A DNA stretch of 64,000 bases from assembly GCA_027605045.1 (NCBI GenBank), contig JAQFWX010000021.1, positions 248,001 to 312,000 of the forward strand, in the 5' to 3' direction. Shown piece by piece: positions 48,952 through 58,393 of this stretch. Positions within the stretch are counted from its first letter, which is position 1, and every line of letters begins with the position of its first letter. This stretch comes from Phallus indusiatus. Lineage: Eukaryota; Basidiomycota; Agaricomycetes; Phallales; Phallaceae. The notes under the pieces are model-generated. The model saw nothing but the letters and a program-made list of their open reading frames with translations. It had not been told where the DNA came from and ran no database searches. The position numbers and the translations under genes are program-made.

Positions 48952-49733
48952 TCGACTGTCAGGGTACGCTACCGCCGTCTCTCATTTTCCTTGATTATTA
49001 CCATCGGCATCACTTCATTTCTATTTCATTTATTATTTCCGTGTTTTACTTTTACTTTCCGCTTCCTTGTTCTGTCTCTATTTCACTTTCTCTACTCGCG
49101 CGCGTCACGCGCTCGTACCCGGCGTGATGCCCGTGACATCACGTCGCTTAGATTCGGCTTGGGCGCCTGGCACTTAGCTGTGCCAGGGCCACACGCCGCG
49201 TTGTCGTTTGTGTATATAGTAGCTGTACCTAGAGTGAGGGTCCCTAAGCTTGTTCTCTTAGGATCCCCTCCCTCTAGGTGAGTAGTTAGTGTAATGTATT
49301 TGCTCTGGTTCAAGGTATAGGCACCTTGTACTGTTGCAAATAAGAGAGCTGTTTAGAGGGAACCTAGTCTAGCAACAAAGGTCTTGTTATTGAGGGTGAG
49401 ACAGAGCTTGCTGCTGCTGTTGTAAGACTTGAGCTGGCTGCTACTGATAGTCTTGAGGTAGAGATAGAAAAGAGAAAGAAATAGAAAAGAGAAAGACCAA
49501 TTTAATTGGTAAGCACTATGGTGCACTAGTATAGATGATAAGGCAGATAGCTATTTACAAGAGAAATCAGCCCCTATTTATACACTTTGGGGCTGCTACA
49601 AATAAAGCAAAATATTAGTAATTAAAAGATAAGGAATTACTTAGAAAGGAAATTAATTAGTAAAGGTGGAGTAGTAAAAATTATAGTGAAACATTATTAG
49701 TGAGACAGAAAAATAAAAGTACCTGGAACTGAG

Positions 49734-50133
49734 TGTTAGGGCTACTCAGCTCAGACTAGAGGGAGGGGATCCTAAGTGAATATATTGGAAGGGAAACTAA
49801 CTACTCACCTAGAGGGAGGGGATCCTAAGAGAACAAGCTTAGGGACCCTCACTCTAGGGACAGTGACTATATACATGAAAAACGATAGCGCGGCGTGCGG
49901 CCCTGACACAGCTAAGTGCCAGACGCCCGAACCGAATATAAGCGACGTGACGCCTACGGCGTCACACCAGGTACGAGCGCGCGACGTGCGCAAGTAGAGA
50001 AAGTGGAATAGGGACAGAGGGAGCGAACGGAGGGTGGAGGTAATATATGGGAAATGTCAATAAAGTAGAGGGGAATATATACCGATGATAATAAATGAGG
50101 AAAAGTAAGGGGACGCGGTAGCGTACCCTGACA
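49734..50133 (-). repeat. 3' LTR of the Gypsy element
   Basis: 400 bp, TGTCAGGG...CCTAACA on the coding strand. It contains a TATA box and the AAGCTTGTTCT motif about 30 bp downstream. It is identical to the 5' LTR except for four CpG-type transitions. Confidence 0.95.
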
Positions 50134-50148
50134 CCACCCCCCCCTTCA
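50134..50148 (-). other. polypurine tract
   Basis: On the coding strand a run GAAGGGGGGGGTGG immediately precedes the 3' LTR, the expected plus-strand primer position. Confidence 0.8.
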
Positions 50149-50716
50149 ACGAGGCGGCGTCCCGACGCCTGTAGCCTCGACTAATGATGCTTGCAACTTG
50201 GAAAAGTCGAACCGAGGGCGGCGATGGAAAAGAAGACCATTTATCGAGCGTGGCGCGCTCGGGTGTTCGTGGTGGAACTGCTTAATGAGATCCGGGGCTG
50301 CAATATTCGACTCGGGTTCCCACTGATCATGCTCGGGACCATAGCCTTCCCAACGCACCTTATATTCGAGTCGTCTCCGGAATACCCGACTGTCTAAAAT
50401 CCGTTCCATGACGTAATGCTCACCGTCATCTCTGACCTCCGGAGGAGGGGGAGCCCTGACGCGACGACCCGGGATTGTATCTTCAACCTTTGGACGCAAC
50501 TTCCCGACATGGAACACTGGATGAAGCCTTGACATCGACAGTGGTAAACGCAGCTTGTATGCGTGTGATCCGACCTTGCTGACTATCGGAAAAGGCCCCA
50601 AGTACTGGTGCGATAACTTGGCGGAGGGCCTGGTGGTACGAATGTCGCTCGAATCGAGGTATACCTTGTCGCCAACCTTATATTCAGGTGCCGGGATGTG
50701 TTTCCGATCATAGTAC
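50146..50716 (-). CDS. Gypsy pol C-terminal part: integrase tail and chromodomain
   Basis: This segment is continuous with the integrase once the solo LTR at 50717-51114 is ignored. The GPFPIVSKVGSHAYKLRLP block is the usual integrase C-terminal (GPY/F) module. It is followed by a chromodomain (YVMERILDSRVFRRRLEY, then VRWEGYGPEHDQWEPE) with the aromatic cage residues in place. In chromoviruses this directs insertion to chromatin. The frame stops at 50146, at the polypurine tract. Confidence 0.9.
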
Positions 50717-51114
50717 TGTCAGGGTACGCTACCGCGTCCCCTCATTTTTCCTTATTTATTATCATCGGTATATATCTATTTCTATCTTATTTATATTTCC
50801 CGTGCATTGCCTCTACCATCCGTTTATTCTCTCCGTCCATATTTCACCTTCTCTGCTCGCGCGCGTTGCGCGCTCGTACACGGCGTGATGCCCGTGACAT
50901 CACGTCGCTTAGGCTCGGCTTGGGCGCCTGGCACTTAGCTGTGCCAGGGCCGCACGCCGCGTCGTCGTTTTATGTATATAGTAGCTGTACCTAGAGTGAG
51001 GGTCCCTAAGCTTGTTCTCTTAGGATCTCCTCCCTCTAGGTGAGTAGTATAGTTACCTTCCAATATATTTACTTAGGATCTCCTCCCTCTAGTGTGAGCT
51101 GAGTAGCCCTAACA
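50717..51114 (+). repeat. solo LTR A3 inside pol
   Basis: 398 bp family A LTR in the opposite orientation to its host element, flanked by a perfect 5-bp duplication AGTAC (50712-50716 and 51115-51119). It interrupts the integrase reading frame after KSKDEMAKY. Confidence 0.95.
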
Positions 51115-52832
51115 AGTACTTGGCCATCTCGTCCTTCGACTTGGCTATGGCGGCCTTGGCTTCCTCTATCGTCGACTCCATACGTGTCTTGAACTCGTTG
51201 ACAGATTCGATCTTCGAGTCGGCAACCAGCGGTTCGAATCCCATACGAGGATGTCGTCCAGTGTCGAGTTCGAATGGTGTCGCGCGCATTGCTGAGTGTA
51301 CGTGGTTGTTATATGCGAACTCGGCCAAGGGCAGTATCTGGTCCCAGTTGTCCTGTCGCTCGGAGGTGAAAAGTCGAAGGTACTGTTCGACTTCTGCATT
51401 GACACGCTCTGTCTGACCATTGGTTTGAGGATGATATGCCGTAGAGGGTGCAAGCTGTATGCCAAGGAGCCTAGAAAGCTCCTGCGTGAAGCGGGACGCG
51501 AACTGGGGGCCCCTGTCAGAGATCACCTTCATGGGGAGACCATGGAGCTTCCAGACATGTTGAAGGTACAGACGGGCCAGACCTGTCGCGTCAAGTGTCG
51601 TAAATGTCGGCACAAAATGGACCCGTTTGGTGAGAGAGTCGACGACAGAGAGGATCGCGTCGAAACCATTGGATTCTGGCAGCTCTACGATGAAGTCGAC
51701 TGAGATGTGTTCCCAGGGTCGACTTGGCACTTCTGTGGGTCGGAGAAGGCCATAGGGAGCATGACGAGACGGTTTCGTACGTAGGCACATATCGCAGGCC
51801 TCAACATAGCGTTGGACATACCTAGAGACACCTGGCCACCAGAAGGTGCGCGAAACGAGCTCGAGAGTCTTGAAACGACCCGGGTGACCACCGAGTTTGG
51901 TGTCGTGATGTCTGGAAAGGATTTTCCGACGCAACTCGTCCACATTTGGCACATAAACCTTGCCACGATAATAAAGGAGGTCCTGATCCTCGAACCATTC
52001 CGATGAGTGAGCTGAGCGACCACCTAGGGCATGAAGTGTTGCAACGGCTTTTGACACGCTATCCTCAACCTTGCCTTCTCGTTTGGCCTTGCGAATCTGG
52101 CGTAAAAGGTCCTCCTCCTCCCCTTTAAGACGGAATGTTTGCAGAGCATTGATTGCAAACATTTCGGGTCGGATTAGGGTGACGCCATGATTGTCGTCCT
52201 TTCCCGAGCCATGATCTGGGCGACGGGATAGGCCATCAGGTTTACCCATTGACTTACCCGGTATATGCTGTAGGGTGAAGTCGAATCGTGAGAGATATAC
52301 TGACCATCTAGCTTGACGACGATTGAGGTTACGCGCGGACATGAAATACTCGAGATTCTTGTGATCAGTCCGTATGTCGATAGGGTGAGATGTGCCTTCT
52401 AGAAAGTGTCGCCATTCCTCCAAAGATCGTATAATAGCCAACATCTCCTTGTCGTGAATCTCGTAGTTGCGTTCGACAGGGCTAAGGGCCTTCGAGAAGA
52501 ACGCAACAGGGTGCCATTTACCATCCCCGTTCGACAACTGTGAAAGAACTGCGCCTGTTGCGAAGTCGGAGCTATCTGCTTCAACCCGGTAAGGATTAGC
52601 GGGGTTGGGAATGAGGAGAATGGGGGCAGAGGTGATCGACGACTTCAGAGTGTCGAAAGCATGCTGACAAGTGTCGGACCAGACGAAGGGTGTATCTTTC
52701 TTGGTTAACCCGAACATGGGATTGGCAATACGCGCGAAGTCCTTGATAAACCGGCGATAAAAGTTGGCGAAACCTAAGAAGGACTGAACCTCAGTGACGT
52801 TCTTCGGGACAGGCCAGTCTCTGACACCTGAG
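51115..52832 (-). CDS. Gypsy pol middle part: RNase H and integrase
   Basis: The frame encodes the end of the reverse-transcriptase connection, RNase H (YRVEADSSDFATGAVLSQ, EIHDKEMLAIIRSLEEWRHF, IRTDHKNLEYF) and integrase. The integrase has an HHCC zinc-binding module (HHDTKLGGHPG ... CDMC) and a DDE core: Asp in HISVDFIVELP, Asp in VISDRGPQF, Glu in TNGQTERVNAEVEQYLR. Catalytic residues are present. The frame is broken on both sides by solo LTRs. Confidence 0.93.
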
Positions 52833-53231
52833 TGTCAGAGTACGCTACCGCGTCCCCTCATTTTCCTTATTTATTATCATCGGCATATGTTTACTTCCAT
52901 TTCATTTACATTTCCCGTCCATTACTTCCACTTTCCGTTTCCTTGTTCTGCCTCTATTTCACTTTCTTTACTCGCGCGCGTCGCGCGCTCGTACTCGGCG
53001 TGATGCCCGTGACATCACGTCGCTTAGGTTCGGTTCGGGCGCCTAGCACTTAGCTGCGTCAGGGCCGCACGCCGCGTTATCGTTTTTTCATGTATATAGT
53101 CGCTGTCCCTAGAGTGAGGGTCCCTAAGCTTGTTCTCTTAGGATCCCCTCCCTCTAGGTGAGTAGTATAGTTATCGTCCAATATAGTACTTAGGATCCCC
53201 TCCCTCTAGTGTGAGCTGAGTAGCCCTAACA
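52833..53231 (+). repeat. solo LTR A4 inside pol
   Basis: 399 bp family A LTR, opposite orientation to its host, flanked by a perfect duplication CTGAG (52828-52832 and 53232-53236). This is the same pentamer that flanks the full-length element. It splits the reverse transcriptase after MDPAKVS. Confidence 0.95.
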
Positions 53232-54057
53232 CTGAGACTTTCGCGGGGTCCATCTCGACGGTGTTCTCGGAAATGACGACGCCTAGGTACTCGATCTTAG
53301 TCCGGCAAAACTCACATTTCTCTGCTTTGAGATAAAGCTTGTGCTCACGAAGACGTTCGAGAACGCGTCGAATGACCTGGTCATGCTGTTCCCGATTTCG
53401 AGTGTAGATGAGGATGTTGTCGATATAGACGGCAACAACACCCTCTGAGATCATGTCTTCAAAGATCTCGTTCATCATCGTCTGGAAGGTGGCAGGACTG
53501 TTAGTGAGACCAAAGAACATCACCAAGGGCTCGAAAAGGCCGCGGTTGGTGCAGAAAGCAGCCTTCCACTCATCTCCTTCCTTTATCCATACATTATTGT
53601 AGCCCCAGCGCACGTCCAGTTTGGTAAAGTACCGGGCACCCTGCAGCTTATTGATGAGCTCAGAGATCAGAGGTAGCGGGTAGCGATTTTTGATTGTCAT
53701 GGCATTCAATGCGCGATAGTCTTGAATAAGACGGAGAGAGCCATCTTTCTTCTTGATGAAGAATACTGGGGACGCCATGGGCGACTTCGAGGGTCGGATT
53801 CGTCCAGATGCAAGGTTTTCTTCCAGAAACGCATCTAACTCGGCCTGTTCGTTAGGTGACAATGGGTAGATCTTACAAGACTTAGGCTCAGAACCTGGCA
53901 CAAGCTCTATCGGGTGGTCCCACTTCTTCGACTGCGGCAATGAGTCGAACGACTCCTTCGAAAAAATGTCGGCAAAGTCGTGGAACATCTCTGGCACGAT
54001 ATCCCGAAAGCCTTTGGGTGCTGGTGCATCTGCGTTGTTGGCGTGGGCCTGAGCCAG
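53232..54057 (-). CDS. Gypsy pol: reverse transcriptase
   Basis: The reverse-transcriptase palm and fingers are recognisable: SPVFFIKKKDGSLRLIQDY, NRYPLPLISELINKL, KLDVRWGYNNVWIKEGDEW and GLTNSPATFQTMMNEIF. The active-site box reads VYIDNILIY, where the usual motif is Y-x-D-D. The change GAC to AAC is a G-to-A transition at a CpG, so it may be methylation decay. The frame is continuous with the protease upstream except for a TGA at 54058-54060. Confidence 0.9.
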
Positions 54058-54897
54058 TCACTGGGAGATGGTCTCGGTGGCATATATGCGGTGAGTGTCG
54101 GGCTCATCGGGTAGCATTGATATCGCGAACAGTCGATCACCTTCCTCAATCTCAGACTCGACATCAACCAGGTCTGGTATGTCAGGATCATCGGCCTCGG
54201 TGTCGTCAAGCTCTGGTAGAGGTGCCCGCCGGATCTGTTGGAACGCACGCTTAGAGAGCTTACCCGCTGGCCAGCGTGGAGCGCAAGACCGACAACTGGG
54301 GCTACAGCGCATGAACTCCACTTGACCCGTCGTGTAGTCTATGACGGGATTGTGAGCCTTGAACCATGGTAATCCAAACAAGACGGGATACTTGAGGGAG
54401 GTAACAGCAAATAGGGTGCGTTCGGAGTGATCTTGAAAGCGAACAACGAGGTCGACGACGTGGGTGATAGAACCAGCATGGTTGGGTGTACCGTCGACGT
54501 TAAACACGGGAATGGGTTTAGCAAGACGTACGGAGGGAAGCCGATGTTTGTCGACAAAGTCGCGATCGAGGAACATACCGCTAGCTCCAGTGTCCAACAT
54601 GGCCTTGCTGTGCAGCAGGGCTCCAGTGTCAACACTTTGCAGCTCTACAGGGATCTCCAGCTTCTGCGTACCGGCGGTAGCTGTGAGGTGGTATTCCTTT
54701 GGCAATGCACGACGTTGAGAAGGCGACAGCATACATGGGGTTGAAACAGAGCGTGTAGCAGGTGGAGGCGATTCTTTGGTTTTAGCAGGGGATGCAGCAG
54801 GGGTAGTTAGATTCGAATCAGGAGTGTCATTTTGTTCGCGATCTATGTACAAAATGTCGAATCTATTAGATGTCGGCAACGAGGGTGCATCTATCAC
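54058..54897 (-). CDS. Gypsy pol N-terminal part: aspartic protease
   Basis: Overlaps the end of gag by a few bases in the -1 frame, so pol would be reached by a -1 frameshift near GAGTGATAG. It contains the retropepsin active site LDTGASG, preceded by a Ser/Thr/Pro-rich linker, and later LFGLPWFKAHNPVIDY, typical of gypsy proteases. It ends at TGA (54058-54060). Beyond that the same frame runs straight into the reverse transcriptase, so the stop looks like a nonsense mutation. Confidence 0.9.
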   Translation of the reverse strand: MIDAPSLPTSNRFDILYIDREQNDTPDSNLTTPAASPAKTKESPPPATRSVSTPCMLSPSQRRALPKEYHLTATAGTQKLEIPVELQSVDTGALLHSKAMLDTGASGMFLDRDFVDKHRLPSVRLAKPIPVFNVDGTPNHAGSITHVVDLVVRFQDHSERTLFAVTSLKYPVLFGLPWFKAHNPVIDYTTGQVEFMRCSPSCRSCAPRWPAGKLSKRAFQQIRRAPLPELDDTEADDPDIPDLVDVESEIEEGDRLFAISMLPDEPDTHRIYATETISQ

Positions 54898-56204
54898 TCG
54901 TCGCCATTTTGAAAATCCTCTACCTCTGCTGCAGCTACAGTCTCCCCCTCTGTCAGAGCGGAGTCACCACGCGTCTGGGCTTCTAACGCGTCTTTCTGGG
55001 CTAGCAGGTGTGCGATACTGTCGTCTAGTTCATCTGGCTGAAGATACCGAATGTCATATGCACGAGGGCATTCGCGAGCCCAATGGCCTGCTGCTCCACA
55101 GCGACGACACCTGGTGGATTCTGGGCCAGCACGTCGACGGGCAGCGTCAACGTCCATCGGATCATGCCTAACCTGGGGTGCAGGAGCAGGAGCCGCAGGT
55201 CTTGGAGGCAACGTGGGCACGATTTGAGATGCTGGCCTGGGAGGTGGATAGGGAGGAGCCTGATAGGAAGGGGCAGGGGGCCTCCTCTGGATCTGTAGGG
55301 CCTGGTATGACGGGAAGGGGTTAGGACGGGATCGGTTAATGGAGGTAGCTACGGGATTTGTCTGAGTCGTCCCAGAGCCTACGAGTCGACGGCGAGCAGC
55401 GGTGAAGGCCTCGTTGGCACGCCTGTCCATATCAAACATACGCGCCTGCCGGATCCAGCCCTCATAGTCGTGAAGCGCGGGTCGGTCCTTCATTGTCGCT
55501 ACTAGAGACGCAATTGCCGGGTCTAGACCGTTACGAAAGTATGTGTTAATGGCGAGTCCTTCCGTGAAGCCAGCATGCTCAATGAGAACGCGAAAGGCAT
55601 CTACATATTCTTCCACAGTCCTGTTGCCTTGGACATAGCGGTTGGAGTAGAGGGAGTTGATGGCGTCTTCTTGCTCGGATTGTGGAAAGAAATCCGCCTT
55701 GAATCTTTCTCGAAAAGCGTCCCAGTCAGCAAAGGGCTTCTCTCCTCTTTGATACCTTTTCAGCATTGATTCGCTGAAGGTGAGGGCGCGGCCTTCATTC
55801 ATGTACGACATCGCCCAGCCGATCTTGAGTTCATCAGTCTCGAAGTCGCGACTGCATATACTCATGTAAAACTCGACAGTGTTCCAAAAGGCGCGACCCT
55901 TGGAGCGATCTCCGTCGAACGAAGGAGGTACAGCAGGTTGGGTATTTCGGGAAGAGCGTGAACTGGCTTGATGCTCAGGAGCCGGTGGTTGTCCAGACGA
56001 GGACGTGTCGCCCACAGGGAGGTTTTGGGTTGGAGCAGCTCTAGCCACGTCTCGGATGCTCTGCAGCACTTCAATCATCTGTGAGGCCTGGGATTCCTGT
56101 CTTGCCATGCGGGCATCCATTTCCGCGAATTGCCGCATAATAATAGTCGCCACATCGTTGAGGGTGACGAGTGGGGGTGCAGAGGGTGGAGGAGAAGAGT
56201 CCAT
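54894..56204 (-). CDS. Gypsy gag
   Basis: 436 aa from an ATG at 56204. A Pro/Ser-rich N-terminus with a short coiled coil (MRQFAEMDARMARQESQASQ) is followed by the capsid-like retrotransposon gag domain (FDGDRSKGRAFWNTVEFYM ... VEEYVDAFRVLIEHAGF). A Pro-rich linker and one CCHC zinc knuckle (CRRCGAAGHWAREC) near residue 370 come next. The frame is intact. Confidence 0.95.
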   Translation of the reverse strand: MDSSPPPSAPPLVTLNDVATIIMRQFAEMDARMARQESQASQMIEVLQSIRDVARAAPTQNLPVGDTSSSGQPPAPEHQASSRSSRNTQPAVPPSFDGDRSKGRAFWNTVEFYMSICSRDFETDELKIGWAMSYMNEGRALTFSESMLKRYQRGEKPFADWDAFRERFKADFFPQSEQEDAINSLYSNRYVQGNRTVEEYVDAFRVLIEHAGFTEGLAINTYFRNGLDPAIASLVATMKDRPALHDYEGWIRQARMFDMDRRANEAFTAARRRLVGSGTTQTNPVATSINRSRPNPFPSYQALQIQRRPPAPSYQAPPYPPPRPASQIVPTLPPRPAAPAPAPQVRHDPMDVDAARRRAGPESTRCRRCGAAGHWARECPRAYDIRYLQPDELDDSIAHLLAQKDALEAQTRGDSALTEGETVAAAEVEDFQNGDE

Positions 56205-56356
56205 GAGAGAGAGAAAGGAAAATGGGGTTTTTTAAGATGGAGCAGAGGGGTCAGTTATAGACGGGACTCGAGGGAAAAATACGACACTGCGATAGTCGGT
56301 GTCGAGCGCGATTTTTCGATAGCGAGTGTCGATCAAAACGGCCAGTCTGCGAGTAG

Positions 56357-56367
56357 AAGCTTGTTCT
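56357..56367 (-). other. self-priming primer-binding site
   Basis: Two bases inside the 5' LTR boundary the coding strand reads AGAACAAGCTT. This is the exact 11-nt reverse complement of AAGCTTGTTCT within the LTR (56466-56476), which lies about 30 bp after the LTR TATA box and so probably marks the RNA 5' end. This matches the self-priming scheme known for Tf1-type elements. No tRNA complement is needed. Confidence 0.75.
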
Positions 56368-56369
56368 AC

Positions 56370-56769
56370 TGTTAGGGCTACTCAGCTCAGACTAGAGGGA
56401 GGGGATCCTAAGTGAATATATTGGAAGGGAAACTAACTACTCACCTAGAGGGAGGGGATCCTAAGAGAACAAGCTTAGGGACCCTCACTCTAGGGACAGC
56501 GACTATATACATGAAAAACGATAGCGCGGCGTGCGGCCCTGACACAGCTAAGTGCCAGACGCCCGAACCGAATATAAGCGACGTGACGCCTATGGCGTCA
56601 CACCGGGTACGAGCGCGCGACGCGCGCAAGTAGAGAAAGTGGAATAGGGACAGAGGGAGCGAACGGAGGGTGGAGGTAATATATGGGAAATGTCAATAAA
56701 GTAGAGGGGAATATATACCGATGATAATAAATGAGGAAAAGTAAGGGGACGCGGTAGCGTACCCTGACA
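56370..56769 (-). repeat. 5' LTR of the Gypsy element
   Basis: 400 bp. On the coding strand the TATA box is at about 56503-56510 and the putative transcript start near 56476. Two copies of a TTAGGATCCCCTCCCTCTAG motif lie in its R/U5 part. Confidence 0.95.
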
Positions 56770-57032
56770 CTGAGTCATATGACTGTTCCTAGAAAATAAA
56801 CAAATAGAGATACACAAATACAAGCAAAGCTCAAAAAAGAATAGTAAAAAACTGACATAATGTGGGCTTTTGTTGTTTATATGCTGTTTTTGGATTTAGT
56901 GGCTGTGCCTTTTGACTTGTTTTTGCTGAGCTGGGTAAAAGTGTCCTAGATACATGACAGTTAGTACTTTCCCAATATATATCTCTTAGGATCCCCTCCC
57001 TCTAGCCTGAGCTGAGTAGCCCTAACATTGAC

Positions 57033-57250
57033 GACATAAGAGAAACATGAGTAGAAAGGAAGATGTGACAGTATGGAGCATACGGAGAAACGGGGAAAGT
57101 ATGGGAGAATACGGGAGGATAATACGGACCGGCATACCGGGTACCGTACGATGGATATGATAACGTGGAGGTCAGCATATGCCATATACGTCTATACTAT
57201 ACGCACAGTATACTAGATTAGCCCTTATGGTCCTAGCACGTACCCTGACA
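57033..57250 (-). repeat. LTR fragment (family D, right piece)
   Basis: Ends ...GTACCCTGACA at 57250, the reverse complement of a TGTCAGGGTAC LTR start, and borders the split DUF6533-type gene. It is unlike families A to C elsewhere in its body. Its 3' end is missing or is the short piece at 48894-48951. Confidence 0.5.
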
Positions 57251-58020
57251 AGTGCGTAAGTAGTGTCATATACAATATGCAACTGCAAAAAATTCTCCTA
57301 CTATATAACTCGTTACTCCAAGATCAAGCCCAGAAAGAAACCAAAGGCTAAAACCACTGCGCATATTTTGTTTCCTTGAGCTATCGAGTACGCTCGAGCA
57401 GTCAATAAACCTTGTATAGGAGAATTTCAGATATAAGAAATAAATAAAAATGAATGACAAGATAGACACCCTGAACGCCAATATATGCCACAACTTCAAA
57501 TGAATTTACCGCATTTGTAACTGTGTTACAGGTCCTATTGATATATATCTGTTATCTCTGTCACCTTTATTATTAGGATCCATACCATTCCGGCTTCAAG
57601 ACGATCATAATCATAATTTGCAAAGACTAGAATGTAAACACATACTCAACTCACAAGTGTGAAATTCAACACGAACGAGAGTCCCTGACCAATAATTGAT
57701 CCATATCTTGCAAAAACGTATAGCAATGTAGGTAGACTTGGTTTTTTCGACCATATACACTCTAATTCCAGTGGAATCTTTAAAAAAGCAGCATAGATAA
57801 TGCAGGCTGGAATTCTTCCGTCACCGTGGAGGTTATCAAGAACAAACAGCACGGCTTACTCAGAGATCCAGTATAGATCCAGTTGTGAATCAGGCTATAA
57901 TGGAAGGGCTCCTATTATATAAAGACTAGAACCGAAATTATACCATAAATACATCTCATAATTTTGTTGTATATCAGCATATATAGCTGCAGCGGTTTCG
58001 TTGTTGCCTGTCCTGTTCAT
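57251..58020 (-). pseudogene. DUF6533-type seven-helix protein, 5' half (copy 1)
   Basis: Begins at the ATG at 58020 (MNRTGNNETAAAIYADIQQ), parallel to the starts of copies 2 and 3. Exons encode LIHNWIYTGSL, then the DUF6533 core IYAAFLKIPLELECIWSKKP followed by SLPTLLYVFARYGSIIGQGL, then a helix pair with GLLTARAYSIAQGNKI. The coding sequence ends in a short exon piece at the transposon junction. The rest of the gene lies 8.7 kb away at 47676-48542, and the intervening exon is missing. A solo LTR sits 16 bp upstream of the ATG, so the native promoter is displaced. Confidence 0.8.
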
Positions 58021-58036
58021 CACTATTGGGGGTTAT

Positions 58037-58388
58037 TGTTAGGGCAACTCAGGGCACACACCTAGAGGAGGGAAAACCTAAGATCTATTGGGGGACAACG
58101 ACTGACTACTCACCTAGAGGAGGGAAAACCTAAGAGAACAAGCTTAGGTATCCCCCTCTAGGGAAATCGCATATAAGTACAGGATACGAGGCGCCCGACT
58201 GATCCCCATGGGATCCGAGGAGATACAGACAGAAATCGAAATAAATCGAGAAGATCGAGATATCGAGAAAACGATGAAAATAGTAGAAACGACAAAATAC
58301 GGGAAATGATGGAAATCGAAGTGCGAAATGAAATCGAAAGAAATCGAAGAAATCGAATAATAGGGCAAGGCGCTAGCGCACCGTAACA
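58037..58388 (-). repeat. solo LTR, family B, right copy
   Basis: 352 bp in minus orientation, flanked by a perfect duplication GTTAT (58032-58036 and 58389-58393). It is inverted relative to the family B LTR at 48543-48893 and inserted directly in front of the copy 1 start codon. Confidence 0.92.
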
Positions 58389-58393
58389 GTTAT

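Larger units (their letters stand above)
49734..56769 (-). mobile_element. full-length Ty3/Gypsy chromovirus retrotransposon (family A)
   Basis: 7036 bp between a perfect target-site duplication CTGAG (49729-49733 and 56770-56774). Two 400-bp LTRs (49734-50133 and 56370-56769) differ at only four positions. Order on the coding strand is LTR, primer site, gag, protease, reverse transcriptase, RNase H, integrase, chromodomain, polypurine tract, LTR. Two solo LTRs of the same family have inserted into pol (50717-51114 and 52833-53231). Without them and their duplications the element would be about 6.2 kb. A premature TGA follows the protease, and the reverse-transcriptase active site reads YIDN, so this copy is probably not autonomous. 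Confidence 0.95.
49290..56959 (-). repeat. solo LTR of a different element (family C), itself interrupted
   Basis: TGTAATGTATTTG at the left (49290-49733) and TACATGACA at the right (56775-56959), together about 629 bp, with TG...CA ends. It is flanked by a perfect 5-bp duplication GTTAG (49285-49289 and 56960-56964). A TATAAATAG box on the minus strand near 49580 indicates orientation. The full-length Gypsy element sits inside it. Confidence 0.8.
48957..57027 (+). repeat. solo LTR A1 (family A), interrupted by nested elements
   Basis: The left part is 48957-49289, starting TGTCAGGGTACGC. The right part is 56965-57027, ending GTAGCCCTAACA. Together they make about 396 bp, the normal family A length. 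The interruption is element C (49290-56959). The flanking target-site copies are TCGAC (48952-48956) and TTGAC (57028-57032), which differ by one CpG-to-TpG change. Confidence 0.85.

Noticed and set aside
49776..49997. 73-codon frame repeated at 56412-56633, plus related frames at 48921-49281, 50688-50994 and 52794-53053
   Set aside because: All lie wholly within family A LTRs and recur only because the LTRs recur. They are not genes.
51233..51243. GGTTCGAATCC, a perfect tRNA B-box
   Set aside because: It lies in the integrase coding region with no cloverleaf around it, so it is a coincidence of coding sequence.
54427..55298. several 60-130 codon plus-strand frames across gag and protease
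   Set aside because: They are antisense shadows of a high-GC coding region.
48543..58388. the two family B LTRs as ends of one large inverted or foldback element
   Set aside because: The right copy has its own perfect target-site duplication (GTTAT), so it is an independent solo LTR. The pair is about 88% identical, not near-identical.
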